Assembly: GCA_018819175.1 (NCBI GenBank)
Contig: JAHJQQ010000033.1
Span: 1-64,000, forward strand
Reading direction: 5' to 3'
Source of the DNA: Gammaproteobacteria bacterium
GTDB taxonomy: Bacteria; Pseudomonadota; Gammaproteobacteria; Thiohalobacterales; Thiohalobacteraceae
Length of the DNA stretch: 64,000 nucleotides
Shown here in pieces: positions 43,697 to 52,669 of this stretch; positions within the stretch are counted from its first letter, which is position 1; each line of letters opens with the position of its first letter. Below the pieces are notes generated by a model. The model was given only the letters and a program-made list of their open reading frames with translations, made no database searches and was not told the DNA's origin. The position numbers were made by a program, and so were the translations under genes.

Positions 43697-44416
43697 ATGA
43701 CTACACATCCCGCTACTTCACCAAGACTCTGGGCCATCGTACCGGCCGCCGGCAGTGGCCGGCGCATGGGCGCGGATATCCCCAAACAGTATCTCTCACT
43801 CGCTGGTCGCACGGTGCTGGAACATAGCCTCGCGGCGCTGGATTCGATAACCGGGTTGGTCGGGATCGTGGTGGCCATTACCTCGGGTGACTCACGCTGG
43901 TCAGGATTGAATCTAAACCTTCGCACACCGGTGACGACAGCGCCCGGTGGAGCCGAACGTGCCGATTCGGTTGCCAATGCGCTCACGCAACTCAGCCAGC
44001 AGGCGGCCCCTGAGGATTGGGTACTGGTGCACGATGCGGCGCGACCTTGCGTGCGCACGAATGATCTGCAGCTGCTTATTGCGCAGCTGTCCGATGATCC
44101 GGTCGGCGGGCTGCTCGCGATACCCGTACGCGATACTATGAAGCAGGCGGACGCCGAACTGCATTGTGTGGCAACGCTTGATCGCGCTAGGCTCTGGCAT
44201 GCGCTCACACCCCAGATGTTCCGGTTTGGCTTGTTGCGTGACGCGCTGACAGCGGCACAGGCCGCGGGTGTGAATGTGACCGACGAGGCGTCCGCCATGG
44301 AACATGCCGGTCATCGGCCACGGCTGATTGAGGGACATGCCGACAATATCAAAATCACCCGGCCCGAGGACCTTGCCTTGGCCGAGTTCTATCTGACACA
44401 GCAGGGGCGGAAATGA
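43697..44416 (+). CDS. ispD: 2-C-methyl-D-erythritol 4-phosphate cytidylyltransferase
   Basis: 239 residues. It makes CDP-ME from MEP and CTP in the isoprenoid pathway. The CTP-binding Gly-rich loop is [20 protein letters not shown], with the catalytic basic residues in it. [24 protein letters not shown] and [10 protein letters not shown] also match the family. It is fused in neither direction; ispF starts within its stop codon (ATGA). Confidence 0.96.
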   Translation: MTTHPATSPRLWAIVPAAGSGRRMGADIPKQYLSLAGRTVLEHSLAALDSITGLVGIVVAITSGDSRWSGLNLNLRTPVTTAPGGAERADSVANALTQLSQQAAPEDWVLVHDAARPCVRTNDLQLLIAQLSDDPVGGLLAIPVRDTMKQADAELHCVATLDRARLWHALTPQMFRFGLLRDALTAAQAAGVNVTDEASAMEHAGHRPRLIEGHADNIKITRPEDLALAEFYLTQQGRK

Positions 44417-44895
44417 GAATCGGCCAGGGTTTCGATGCGCATGCCTTTCGCGAAGGCGGACGTCTGGTGCTGGGTGGGGTGGAGATTCCGCACACGCACA
44501 GTCTCGCGGCGCATTCCGATGGTGATGTCGTGCTGCATGCGCTGTGTGATGCGTTGCTAGGCGCGGCCGGACTTGGCGACATCGGTCAGCACTTCCCCGA
44601 TACCGATCCGACTTTCAAAGGCATCGACAGCCGCAAACTGCTCGCGCAAGTGATGCAGCTCTTAAAAGTGCGCCGCCTGTGTGTGAGCAATGCCGATCTG
44701 ACCATTATCGCCCAGGCACCGAAGCTGGCGCCGTACCGGGATGATATGCGCGCGCTGATCGCGCGTGACCTGCGGGTGAACAGTACCGATGTCAATATCA
44801 AGGCGACCACCACCGAGCAGATGGGTTTCACCGGGCGCAAGGAAGGTATCGCGGCGCTTGCTGTGGTGTTGCTTGAGTTTGAGGTTCAAACCTGA
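44413..44895 (+). CDS. ispF: 2-C-methyl-D-erythritol 2,4-cyclodiphosphate synthase
   Basis: 160 residues. It cyclises CDP-ME 2-phosphate to MEcPP. The metal ligands are Asp and His in [14 protein letters not shown] and His in [33 protein letters not shown] and [18 protein letters not shown] are also diagnostic. It is coupled to ispD. With dxr at 17253 this window holds three MEP-pathway genes. Confidence 0.97.
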   Translation: MRIGQGFDAHAFREGGRLVLGGVEIPHTHSLAAHSDGDVVLHALCDALLGAAGLGDIGQHFPDTDPTFKGIDSRKLLAQVMQLLKVRRLCVSNADLTIIAQAPKLAPYRDDMRALIARDLRVNSTDVNIKATTTEQMGFTGRKEGIAALAVVLLEFEVQT

Positions 44896-44964
44896 ATAGC
44901 GTCAATTAGCGACGCCATGATTGACTCTACCTGGCGCAGGCTGGGATCACACGAAAACCTTTTC

Positions 44965-45042
44965 AACACAAAGGCGCCGAAGTCGCGCGAAGTAAGATTT
45001 TATTCATTTTACCTTTGCGCGCCTTCGGCGCCTTCGTGTTTA
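44965..45042. repeat. AACACAAAGGCGCCGAAG palindromic repeat
   Basis: Left arm AACACAAAGGCGCCGAAGTCGCGCG (44965 on) and right arm CGCGCCTTCGGCGCCTTCGTGTT (ending about 45041) enclose an A+T-rich centre. It is related in design, though not in exact sequence, to the CCGCCAAG family. It fills most of the ispF-truD gap. Confidence 0.75.
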
Positions 45043-45169
45043 ATTATGTTTTAGTGTTTTGAATTGGTGATTGGTGATTAAATCAAGTCTTCAGATTCAG
45101 TATTCGCCGGAGTGGAATAACCCAGTGACAGCGCCCGTAACAATCGATAGGCCGATAAGCACGCAAGCC

Positions 45170-46216
45170 ATGCCCGAATTGCCCTATGCCTTTGGCGGAC
45201 CAGTGGGTGCCGGACAGCTGCGCGCTGAGCCGGAGGATTTTCAGGTCCAAGAGATGGGCATCTGCGAACCGGACGGCGCAGGCGAGCATGTCTGGCTCTG
45301 GGTGCGCAAACGCAATGCCAACACCGACTGGGTGGCACGGCAACTGGCGCGCTTCGCCGGGGTCACGCCGCGTGACGTCAGCTATGCAGGGCTCAAGGAC
45401 CGGCACGCGCTCACCGAGCAATGGTTTTCGGTACAGCTGCCGGGCAAGGTCGATCCAGATTGGCAGGCCGCATGCATCGAAGGCGTGGAGATCCTGCGTG
45501 CCGAGCGGCATTCGCGCAAACTCAAGCGCGGCGCCTTGCGCGGCAACCGATTCCGGCTGCGCATACGTGACTACAGCGGAACCCGTGCGGATATGGAAAC
45601 GCGTTTAGCAACCATTGCTCAACGCGGTATACCCAATTATTTCGGTGTGCAGCGCTTCGGACGCGATGGCCGGAATCTGGCGGCGGCAGCGGCGATGCTG
45701 CGTGGCGAAGGCCCACGGGTCGATCGGCATGTGCGGGGCCTGTATCTGTCCGCCGCACGCAGCTTTTTGTTCAATCAAGTTCTGGCGGCGCGGGTGTCGT
45801 CAGGTATTTGGGAGCAGGTATTGCCGGGAGACGCAATACAGTTGGAAGGCAGGCGTTCCTGGTTTATTGCCGACGGTACCGATCCATCACTTGATCAACG
45901 TGTAGCTGATCTGGACGTGCATCCCACCGGGCCATTATGGGGACGAGGCGCCCTGGAAACCCAGGCAGACGCGCATGAATTTGAGTCCGCGCAACTCGCA
46001 GCCTACAGTGATTGGTGCAAGGGGCTTGAGCGCGCGGGTCTTGAGCAGGATCGGCGTGCCTTGCGCGTCGTGGTCGGTGATATCGAAGCCGAGTGGTTGG
46101 ATGATAAAGATGTCGTGCTGCAGTTCAGTCTGCCGTCCGGTTGCTATGCGACCAGCGTACTGCGTGAATTGATTGGCACACAGGCCGATGCGATTGATGA
46201 GGAGTCTGCCGAGTGA
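45170..46216 (+). CDS. truD: tRNA pseudouridine(13) synthase
   Basis: 348 residues from ATG 45170 (MPELPYAFGGPVGAGQLRAE). A GTG at 45071 would add 33 residues coming from the intergenic stretch. The catalytic Asp lies in VSYAGLKDRHALTEQWFSV and the TruD-specific domain follows (NYFGVQRFGRDGRNLAAA). It normally sits between ispF and surE; here bcp, a membrane protein, CBS and Smr genes come in between. The stop codon overlaps the GTG of the next gene. Confidence 0.95.
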   Translation: MPELPYAFGGPVGAGQLRAEPEDFQVQEMGICEPDGAGEHVWLWVRKRNANTDWVARQLARFAGVTPRDVSYAGLKDRHALTEQWFSVQLPGKVDPDWQAACIEGVEILRAERHSRKLKRGALRGNRFRLRIRDYSGTRADMETRLATIAQRGIPNYFGVQRFGRDGRNLAAAAAMLRGEGPRVDRHVRGLYLSAARSFLFNQVLAARVSSGIWEQVLPGDAIQLEGRRSWFIADGTDPSLDQRVADLDVHPTGPLWGRGALETQADAHEFESAQLAAYSDWCKGLERAGLEQDRRALRVVVGDIEAEWLDDKDVVLQFSLPSGCYATSVLRELIGTQADAIDEESAE

Positions 46217-46755
46217 GCAAATGGCTCTGGTTGGCGGTTATTGCAGTGACGGTGCTGGGAGTCGTCTTCTGGTCGCGTCCGCGTGCCGAGGTGTTGCAGT
46301 CGGGCGCAGCTGCCCCGGATTTTGCCTTGCCGGATGCCCGTGGCGAGATACATCGCCTGACGGATTATCGCGGCAGCTGGTTGTTGTTGTATTTTTATCC
46401 CAAGGATGACACCCCAGGCTGCACCAAGGAGGCCTGCGCATTTCGGGATGGTTATACGGAATTGAGGCAACGTGGCGTGCAGGTGGTGGGTGTCAGTACC
46501 GATGACAGTGCCTCGCATCAGCAGTTTGCAACCAAGCACAACCTGCCATTCCCGCTGTTGAGCGATGTCGATGGCGAGATTGCCGGGCGATACGGGGCGC
46601 TGTGGTCGTTCGGTCCCATTCGTATCGCCAAGCGACATAGTTTTCTCATCGACGCCTCTGGTAATATCAACCAGATCTACCGGAACGTAGATCCCGATAA
46701 CCACTACCGCCAGGTTCTGGAAGATCTGGCCAAGGTGAAAGATACACAACGTTAG
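46213..46755 (+). CDS. bcp: Membrane-anchored BCP/PrxQ-type peroxiredoxin
   Basis: 180 residues from GTG 46213 (4-base GTGA overlap with truD). An N-terminal hydrophobic helix (WLWLAVIAVTVLGVVFW) should anchor or export it, after which the thioredoxin-fold domain begins (APDFALPDARGEIHRL). The peroxidatic and resolving Cys are five apart in DDTPGCTKEACAFRDGY, the atypical two-Cys arrangement of the BCP group. It reduces peroxides using thioredoxin-like donors. Most BCPs are cytosolic, so the leader helix is a variation suggesting periplasm-side action. Confidence 0.9.
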   Translation: MSKWLWLAVIAVTVLGVVFWSRPRAEVLQSGAAAPDFALPDARGEIHRLTDYRGSWLLLYFYPKDDTPGCTKEACAFRDGYTELRQRGVQVVGVSTDDSASHQQFATKHNLPFPLLSDVDGEIAGRYGALWSFGPIRIAKRHSFLIDASGNINQIYRNVDPDNHYRQVLEDLAKVKDTQR

Positions 46756-46758
46756 CCG

Positions 46759-47409
46759 ATGTCGGATATTCAAGCGGCCGCAACCGAGGGCCTTCGTTTC
46801 TGGCAGATAGCCGCAGCGGGTATGAGCTTTGCGCTATTGTTCCCCTCGATATCTTTTCTGGTCAATCGGCGCTTGTGTAACGGTGTTCTGAAGCGGGATT
46901 TTCCAGGCATCATGTTACTGGCGTCACTGGTGTTTCTGCTGGCGATCTTCTGCGAAGCGACATTCAACCCGATCTACGAGCATCTATTTGACGAGAAGCT
47001 CTGGCATTACCGATTCTGGCCGTTGCATGACGGCAATATTTCAGCCCTCGCCATACTGGTTTGGACCAGCTATGGCGTGCATCTGTATTTTCTGAATCAG
47101 ACCCTCAATAGCTGGTTTATTCCGAATAATCGCCGCAATCTGTTCAAAGCCATGATTATCGGCGTTGAGGCGCCATTGCTCTGGGAAGTCCTGGGTAACG
47201 GGTATTTTCTGCTGCTGTTGAATGATTATTACGCGTATTACCTGCCGGGTGAGGTCTTCCATCTGACCTCATTGCGGGTCATTCCGATTTATATCGTCTG
47301 CATCTATCTGGGACTGCTCGCTTACGATAGGTTGCAGCGGTACGCGCATCATCTCTGGCTGTCAGCGAGTCTGTTTACGGCGGGACTGGTATTTCTCGGT
47401 GTCGGCTGA
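46759..47409 (+). CDS. Hypothetical polytopic membrane protein
   Basis: 216 residues, no family recognised. About five to six hydrophobic helices: IAAAGMSFALLFPSISFLV, IMLLASLVFLLAIF, ISALAILVWTSYGVHLYFL, a weaker one near EAPLLWEVLGNGYFLLLL, VIPIYIVCIYLGLLAY and a final LWLSASLFTAGLVFLGVG. Polar segments include HYRFWPLHDGN. It starts 3 bp after the bcp stop, so the two are probably one transcript and may act together at the membrane. The function is unknown. Confidence 0.8.
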   Translation: MSDIQAAATEGLRFWQIAAAGMSFALLFPSISFLVNRRLCNGVLKRDFPGIMLLASLVFLLAIFCEATFNPIYEHLFDEKLWHYRFWPLHDGNISALAILVWTSYGVHLYFLNQTLNSWFIPNNRRNLFKAMIIGVEAPLLWEVLGNGYFLLLLNDYYAYYLPGEVFHLTSLRVIPIYIVCIYLGLLAYDRLQRYAHHLWLSASLFTAGLVFLGVG

Positions 47410-47445
47410 ATAGAGTGTATTGCTGCGGTCGATATACACGGCCAC

Positions 47446-47865
47446 TTACAACGTATTCGTGGCCATGTTCAACATAAACTTTAGAAAATCCCGCGCCGTG
47501 ACAATGCCTGCCAGGCTGCCATCCGGGTTGGTTATGGGCAGGCTTGAGAGTTTATTGTCGACGAGGAGTTGTAACGCCTTGGTTACAGATTCAGTCCTGC
47601 ACAGTGTGATGGGCTTGCGAGTCATTAACTGATGGGCGCGTTTGAGCAGCAGGTGCTCATCAGCGGGACGCTCCTGTAGCGTGCCGATGAAGGGGCTGGA
47701 CCACTTCAATATGTCGCGATCCGAGATGATGCCAACCAGCTTCCCGTTTTCCGTGACGAGCAGATGATGAAATGATGCCTTTTCAAACAGGTCGCGGATT
47801 TCCTTGAGGGTCACATCCATGTCGACCGTGATCAGCCGGGTCGTCATAAGGCGTTCAATTTTCAT
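47446..47865 (-). CDS. Two-CBS-domain protein
   Basis: 139 residues, nearly all of it a tandem CBS pair (MTTRLITVDMDVTLKEIRDL ... GIISDRDILKW and MTRKPITLCRTESVTKALQL ... GIVTARDFLKF). CBS pairs bind adenosine nucleotides and act as energy or ligand sensors, often alone like this. The partner is unknown. It is convergent with the membrane protein gene and 19 bp downstream of the Smr gene on the same strand. Confidence 0.92.
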   Translation of the reverse strand: MKIERLMTTRLITVDMDVTLKEIRDLFEKASFHHLLVTENGKLVGIISDRDILKWSSPFIGTLQERPADEHLLLKRAHQLMTRKPITLCRTESVTKALQLLVDNKLSSLPITNPDGSLAGIVTARDFLKFMLNMATNTL

Positions 47866-47884
47866 GGCTGAGATACCTCGTGGT

Positions 47885-48460
47885 TCAGCTTTTCTTCAGC
47901 AACACATAGACGGCGCCGGTGCCGCCATCCACAGGACGTGCTGAGCAGAAGGCCAGCACCTCATCGCGTTGGCGCAGCCAGCCGCCGATTTTGGATTTCA
48001 AGATCGGTATCCGTTGATGCGAACCGTGCCCCTTGCCGTGAATGATGCGCACACAGCTCAGTCCGCGAGCCTGGCATTCGTGTAGAAAGGCGCTGAGTGC
48101 CTGGCGGGCCTCGACGACGGTCAGGCCATGAAGATCGCATTCCGCCTGCACGGCATGCTGGCCGCGGCGCAGGCGTTTCAGTGTACGGTGCTGCAGTCCC
48201 GGGCGTGCGAAGCCCAGTTCTTCGCCGGTTTCGTAATCGCCGGGGTCGAAATGGTCCGACAGCATATCCTTCAGGACGGCCTGTTCATCGCGCTCGCGGA
48301 AGCGGGCCCGTGCCGGTGGACGCGGTACGGGCAGATGGACGCGGTCATGCTGAACCGGCCGCACCGGGCCGATACTGCGTTGGAACAGGTCACTGTCGGT
48401 GTTGTCCGGCGCAGTTTCGGTGCCACTATCTGCTGCATCTGGATGGGCTTGTTTCTTCAT
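47885..48460 (-). CDS. Smr-domain endonuclease-like protein (YdaL/SmrA type)
   Basis: 191 residues. A variable, charged N-terminal half ends near ETGEELGFARPGLQHRTL, a typical start of the Smr segment. The Smr domain is the C-terminal 85 residues, with the motifs CDLHGLTVVEA and VRIIHGKGHGS (the LDLH-like and HGKG motifs). Such stand-alone proteins have DNA-nicking activity in vitro in E. coli. It is divergent from surE with about 210 bp between; nothing else is recognised there. Confidence 0.9.
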   Translation of the reverse strand: MKKQAHPDAADSGTETAPDNTDSDLFQRSIGPVRPVQHDRVHLPVPRPPARARFRERDEQAVLKDMLSDHFDPGDYETGEELGFARPGLQHRTLKRLRRGQHAVQAECDLHGLTVVEARQALSAFLHECQARGLSCVRIIHGKGHGSHQRIPILKSKIGGWLRQRDEVLAFCSARPVDGGTGAVYVLLKKS

Positions 48461-48668
48461 CGGTAGAGAGTCTAATCCGGATGCCCGGCTTTATTAAGGT
48501 TGTGAGCCTGGCCAATAACGCGGACCCGCGCCGCTATCTGCACAGCTGCAGTGATGGCCCGGGGCATGGGTGTAATTTTGTAGCAGCATCATATGTCCGA
48601 AAACCTGCGCATCCAGTATAGTGTCCCACCATGAGCATCATAGCTTTTCCGGCGGGCCGTCTGCGTAC

Positions 48669-49421
48669 ATGAGGATTCTGATCAGCAACGACGATGGGTA
48701 TCAGGCCCCCGGTATCCGTGCCCTGGCCGCTGCACTGGCGGAACATGGCGATATCACGGTGGTCGCGCCGGATCGCGACCGCAGCGGCGCATCGAACTCC
48801 CTGACGCTGGAATATCCTATTCGGGCCACGACCATGCCGGATGGCTTTATCCGTGTCGATGGCACCCCGACCGATTGCGTGCATCTGGCGATTACCGGAC
48901 TGCTCGATGAAGAGCCGGATATCGTCGTGTCCGGCATCAATGCCGGTGCCAACATGGGCGATGATGTCCTGTACTCCGGTACGGTTGCTGCGGCGATGGA
49001 AGGACGCTTTCTGGGATTGCCGGCAATCGCCGTGTCGCTGGCGTCGCATCAGCCCAAACATTTCGAGTCAGCCGCACGTGTCGCCTGCGAGTTGTTGTTA
49101 CGACTGGTGCGTGATCCATTGCCGGCGGATACCATCCTCAATGTGAATGTTCCGGATCTGCCCTATGACCAGCTTGCGGGGTTCGAGGCGACAAGGCTGG
49201 GGCATCGCCACAAATCCGAGCCGGTGATTCGTGCTCAGGACCCGCGCGGCAGACCCATCTTCTGGGTCGGGCCGGCTGGCGCGGAACAAGACGCAGGTCC
49301 AGGCACGGATTTTCATGCCGTGCGTCAGGGGAATGTGTCCATTACACCCATTCAGGTAGACCTCACCCGCTACGATGCGTTGGATAAAGTCGCCGGTTGG
49401 CTGGCAGGGACAAGGTCTTAA
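48669..49421 (+). CDS. surE: 5'/3'-nucleotidase SurE
   Basis: 250 residues from ATG 48669 ([19 protein letters not shown]); an upstream ATG at 48621 is rejected because the family begins with the ISNDDG metal site. It is an acid-type nucleotide phosphatase of stationary phase. Asp8 and Asp9 and the later Ser/Asn in [23 protein letters not shown] are the metal and phosphate site. It opens the surE-pcm-yqaA-nlpD-rpoS run. Confidence 0.97.
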   Translation: MRILISNDDGYQAPGIRALAAALAEHGDITVVAPDRDRSGASNSLTLEYPIRATTMPDGFIRVDGTPTDCVHLAITGLLDEEPDIVVSGINAGANMGDDVLYSGTVAAAMEGRFLGLPAIAVSLASHQPKHFESAARVACELLLRLVRDPLPADTILNVNVPDLPYDQLAGFEATRLGHRHKSEPVIRAQDPRGRPIFWVGPAGAEQDAGPGTDFHAVRQGNVSITPIQVDLTRYDALDKVAGWLAGTRS

Positions 49422-49424
49422 CGG

Positions 49425-50084
49425 ATGCGCTCACATATCCGTGGCATCGGTATGACCTCGCAGCGCACCCGTGATCGGCTGATCGAGCGGCTGCGCGAAA
49501 AGGGTATTCGCAACGAACAGGTGCTTGAGGTCCTGCGCGGGACTCCGCGGCATCTGTTTGTCGATGAGGCGCTGTCCAGTCGTGCCTACGAAGATACCGC
49601 CTTGCCGATCGGTTTCAATCAGACCATTTCGCAGCCCTATATCGTTGCGCGGATGACTGAAGTTCTATTGGCCACGCAACCTCAGAAAGTACTCGAAGTC
49701 GGTACCGGTTCCGGTTACCAGGCAGCCGTGTTGGCCCAACTGGTGCCGAAGGTCTACACCGTTGAGCGCATCCTGGCGATGGTGCCGCTGGCGCGCCAAC
49801 GGTTCCGTGAATTGGGTCTGCGCAACGTTTCTCTCAAGCAGAGCGACGGCACTTGGGGTTGGCCGCAGCAGGCCCCCTTCGATGCCATTCTGGTGGCGGC
49901 GGCGCCGGCGGAAATTCCGCCCGCATTGCTGGAGCAGTTGATCGATGGCGGGCGCATGGTGATCCCGGTAGGCGCGGGCAACAGCCAAACCTTGGTCGTC
50001 ATCACTCGGCGCGGTAATCGCTACGAACGTGAAAATCTCGAACCTGTGTCGTTTGTGCCGCTGGTAGGGGGCGGCAACGGATGA
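49425..50084 (+). CDS. pcm: Protein-L-isoaspartate O-methyltransferase
   Basis: 219 residues from ATG 49425; an in-frame ATG at 49452 ([13 protein letters not shown]) gives the usual family N terminus. It repairs isoaspartyl damage using SAM. Motif I is [18 protein letters not shown], preceded by [17 protein letters not shown], with substrate contacts in the latter. It is 3 bp after surE and overlaps the next gene by 4 bp. Confidence 0.96.
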   Translation: MRSHIRGIGMTSQRTRDRLIERLREKGIRNEQVLEVLRGTPRHLFVDEALSSRAYEDTALPIGFNQTISQPYIVARMTEVLLATQPQKVLEVGTGSGYQAAVLAQLVPKVYTVERILAMVPLARQRFRELGLRNVSLKQSDGTWGWPQQAPFDAILVAAAPAEIPPALLEQLIDGGRMVIPVGAGNSQTLVVITRRGNRYERENLEPVSFVPLVGGGNG

Positions 50085-50659
50085 AGCTATTCAAAAGCCT
50101 TTATGCACGCACCATGCGCTGGTCACGCGCACCGCAGGCACCCTGGTATCTGGCCGGATTGAGTTTCGCTGAGTCGTCCTTTTTTCCGATACCGCCGGAT
50201 GTGATGCTGGCGCCGATGAGTCTGGCGCAGCCGGCGCGCGCCTGGCGTTTCGCACTGATCACCACCATTGCTTCGGTGCTAGGCGGGCTGCTCGGCTACG
50301 CGATCGGCTACTTTGCCTTTGACGCGCTGGAACCCTGGATACAGAAGGCCGGTTATTGGGAGCGTTATCTTAGAGCACATGCCTGGTTTGAGGAGTGGGG
50401 TTTCTGGGCCGTTTTTGTCGCCGGTTTTTCACCGATTCCCTACAAGGTGTTCACCATCGCGGCCGGCACTCTTTCCATGGCACTGGGTCCGTTTGTACTG
50501 GCTTCGACGATCGGGCGTGGTGCGCGCTTTTATCTGGTCGCTGGCCTGTTGGCCTGGGGCGGGCCGCGCATGGAGCAGGCGCTGGAGCGTTATGTGGAGT
50601 GGATCGGATGGGCTGTTGTCGCCTTGGTGATTGTGGCCTATCTGGTTCTGCGAGGCTGA
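50081..50659 (+). CDS. yqaA: YqaA/DedA-like inner-membrane protein
   Basis: 192 residues. Motifs [21 protein letters not shown] and [19 protein letters not shown] match the small YqaA branch of the DedA/SNARE-associated superfamily, which has re-entrant loops with Pro residues and an FPIPPD-type motif. DedA proteins are linked to lipid-carrier flipping and membrane homeostasis. In gammaproteobacteria this gene often lies between pcm and nlpD, as here. Its stop TGA shares a base with the nlpD ATG. Confidence 0.9.
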   Translation: MKLFKSLYARTMRWSRAPQAPWYLAGLSFAESSFFPIPPDVMLAPMSLAQPARAWRFALITTIASVLGGLLGYAIGYFAFDALEPWIQKAGYWERYLRAHAWFEEWGFWAVFVAGFSPIPYKVFTIAAGTLSMALGPFVLASTIGRGARFYLVAGLLAWGGPRMEQALERYVEWIGWAVVALVIVAYLVLRG

Positions 50660-51438
50660 TGGGTGGGTGCCGATTTCAATCCGGGCTGATACTGATTCTG
50701 CTGCTGACACTCAGCAGTTGCGGATACAACAGCTATGCACCGGTGCGTGATCGAACCTCTACCCAAGTCAGTCACAATACAGGTGTGTATATTGTCCAAC
50801 GTGGTGACACGCTGTTCTCGGTCGCCTGGCAGTATGGCCTGGAATTTCAGCAAGTGGCCGCCTGGAATGGTATCCAACCTCCCTACACCATTTATCCCGG
50901 TCAGAAGATCAGCCTGAATCCCCCGGTCGGTCGCGGTTACGCCGTCGCCCCGAAGCCACCCGCGAAAGTTTCCAAGACACCGGTACGTCCCGCGCCTCCT
51001 GCGGTACAAACCAAATCACCTCCAGCGACCGCACCTGCTCCCGTTCCACCACCTGTTATCAGCGGCTCTGTGCGCTGGCAATGGCCGGCGATGGGGCAGG
51101 TTCTGCGTCGTTTTGATGGAGATACCAGCGGTAAGAAGGGGATATTGATCGGGGGAGCCGAGAACAGTCCCATACGTGCTGCCGCCAGCGGCTCAGTGGT
51201 TTATGCCGGGAGTGGACTTGTCGGCTACGGGCAGCTTATTATCCTTAAGCATAACGATACTTATCTAAGTGCTTACGGACACAACCGTAATTTGCTTGTG
51301 AAGGAAGGCGACGAAGTACGGGCTGGCCAGGTGATTGCGCACATGGGCAGCAGTGGCACCAACCGTACCCAACTGCATTTCGAAATACGGCGAAATGGAA
51401 AACCGGTTGATCCGCTCAGTTACTTGCCGCGTCGCTAG
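50659..51438 (+). CDS. nlpD: Murein hydrolase activator NlpD
   Basis: 259 residues from ATG 50659. The lipobox is LTLSSC near residue 16, then the LysM domain (YIVQRGDTLFSVAWQYGLEF ... ISL), a Pro/Ala/Lys-rich linker, and a LytM/M23 domain. The first zinc motif HxxxD of active M23 peptidases is missing (the region reads KGILIGGA), while YGHN and LHFE remain. This is the degenerate state of NlpD, which activates amidase AmiC rather than cutting by itself. It overlaps yqaA by one base and precedes rpoS, whose main promoter in E. coli lies inside nlpD. Confidence 0.95.
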   Translation: MGGCRFQSGLILILLLTLSSCGYNSYAPVRDRTSTQVSHNTGVYIVQRGDTLFSVAWQYGLEFQQVAAWNGIQPPYTIYPGQKISLNPPVGRGYAVAPKPPAKVSKTPVRPAPPAVQTKSPPATAPAPVPPPVISGSVRWQWPAMGQVLRRFDGDTSGKKGILIGGAENSPIRAAASGSVVYAGSGLVGYGQLIILKHNDTYLSAYGHNRNLLVKEGDEVRAGQVIAHMGSSGTNRTQLHFEIRRNGKPVDPLSYLPRR

Positions 51439-51525
51439 ATGCATCAGGTGAATTGGCGTTGGTAAACTCTTTGCAGAATGCGACAGACCCTGTCGGTAGT
51501 CTGCATGAAGTGTATGGAGGTGTGC

Positions 51526-52518
51526 ATGGCGAAGGGTCGCAAGATTCAGAGCGACACGGCTGCGGCGGATGTGCCTGATGCCGAGTCAGATGATCTTGAA
51601 CTTGATGTCTCTGATGACTCACCAGCGGACGATGCTGATGAGGCGGAAGAGATCCAGGTCTTCGCGCCAGGCGAAATGTCCGGTACGCACCACGATGCCA
51701 CACGCTTATACCTGAACGAAATCGGTTTCTCCCCACTGCTGTCAGCCGAAGAAGAAGTCCATTTCTCGCGGCTCGCGCAGAAGGGCGAAGAGAGCGCCCG
51801 ACAGCGCATGATCGAGTCCAATCTGCGCCTGGTCGTCAAAATCGCGCGCCGCTATATGAATCGCGGTCTCGCGCTGCTCGATCTCATCGAAGAAGGCAAT
51901 CTCGGACTGATCCGCGCGGTGGAAAAATTCGACCCCGAGCGTGGTTTCCGGTTTTCGACCTACGCGACCTGGTGGATACGCCAAACCATCGAGCGCGCGA
52001 TCATGAATCAGACCCGCACCATTCGGCTGCCGATCCATGTCGTCAAAGAGATCAATGTCTATTTGCGTGCCGCACGCAAACTGGCGCAACGGCTCGATCA
52101 TGAACCCTCGGCTGAAGAAATCGCCGACCTGCTCGACAAGCCGCTTGCCGAAGTGGAACGCATGCTGGGCCTGAACGAGCGTGTCGCCTCGGTGGATTCG
52201 CCGCTCGGCTATGACAGTGATAAATCGCTGCTGGATGCGATCCCCGATGAAAACAATCCCGATCCATCAGAACTGCTGGCCGACGATGATGTCTACGCCA
52301 ATCTGGAAGTATGGTTGACCCAGCTCAATCCCAAACAGCGCGATGTTGTAGAGCGGCGTTTCGGTCTGCATGGTCACAAGATCAGTACGCTGGAAGAGGT
52401 GGGCAGCGAGATCGGTGTCACGCGCGAACGCGTACGCCAAATTCAAATGGACGCACTCAAACGTTTGCGTGAAATACTCGAGGCGGAGGGCTTCTCTTCG
52501 GACGCCTTGTTCCGCTGA
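51526..52518 (+). CDS. rpoS: RNA polymerase sigma factor RpoS
   Basis: 330 residues from ATG 51526 with GGAGG five bases before it; the length equals E. coli RpoS. It is the stationary-phase and general-stress sigma factor. Regions 1.2-2.4 contain [40 protein letters not shown] and [15 protein letters not shown], and region 4 has the helix-turn-helix [20 protein letters not shown]. The acidic N terminus (residues 20-46) is unusually rich in Asp and Glu. It follows nlpD by 87 bp. Confidence 0.96.
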   Translation: MAKGRKIQSDTAAADVPDAESDDLELDVSDDSPADDADEAEEIQVFAPGEMSGTHHDATRLYLNEIGFSPLLSAEEEVHFSRLAQKGEESARQRMIESNLRLVVKIARRYMNRGLALLDLIEEGNLGLIRAVEKFDPERGFRFSTYATWWIRQTIERAIMNQTRTIRLPIHVVKEINVYLRAARKLAQRLDHEPSAEEIADLLDKPLAEVERMLGLNERVASVDSPLGYDSDKSLLDAIPDENNPDPSELLADDDVYANLEVWLTQLNPKQRDVVERRFGLHGHKISTLEEVGSEIGVTRERVRQIQMDALKRLREILEAEGFSSDALFR

Positions 52519-52528
52519 TTGTTGTTGA

Positions 52529-52660
52529 GGAACCTCTGATCAATCCAGTGTTATCCGTCATTGCGAGCGTAGCGTGGCAATCTCCAAATGACTGATTCCG
52601 CTTTACGGGATTGCCACGCTACGCTCGCAATGACGGACTGACTGGTCGAGGTTCCTTAAC
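52529..52660. repeat. AGGAACCTC...GAGGTTCCT element with a perfect 28-bp inner palindrome
   Basis: The outer ends AGGAACCTCTGATC and GGTCGAGGTTCCT enclose CCGTCATTGCGAGCGTAGCG and its exact reverse complement (28 bp arms, loop about 30 bases). It lies 10 bp after rpoS and before the convergent permease gene, so an RNA copy would give a very stable hairpin at the 3' end of both transcripts. Confidence 0.9.
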
Positions 52661-52669
52661 TGAAGTCCC

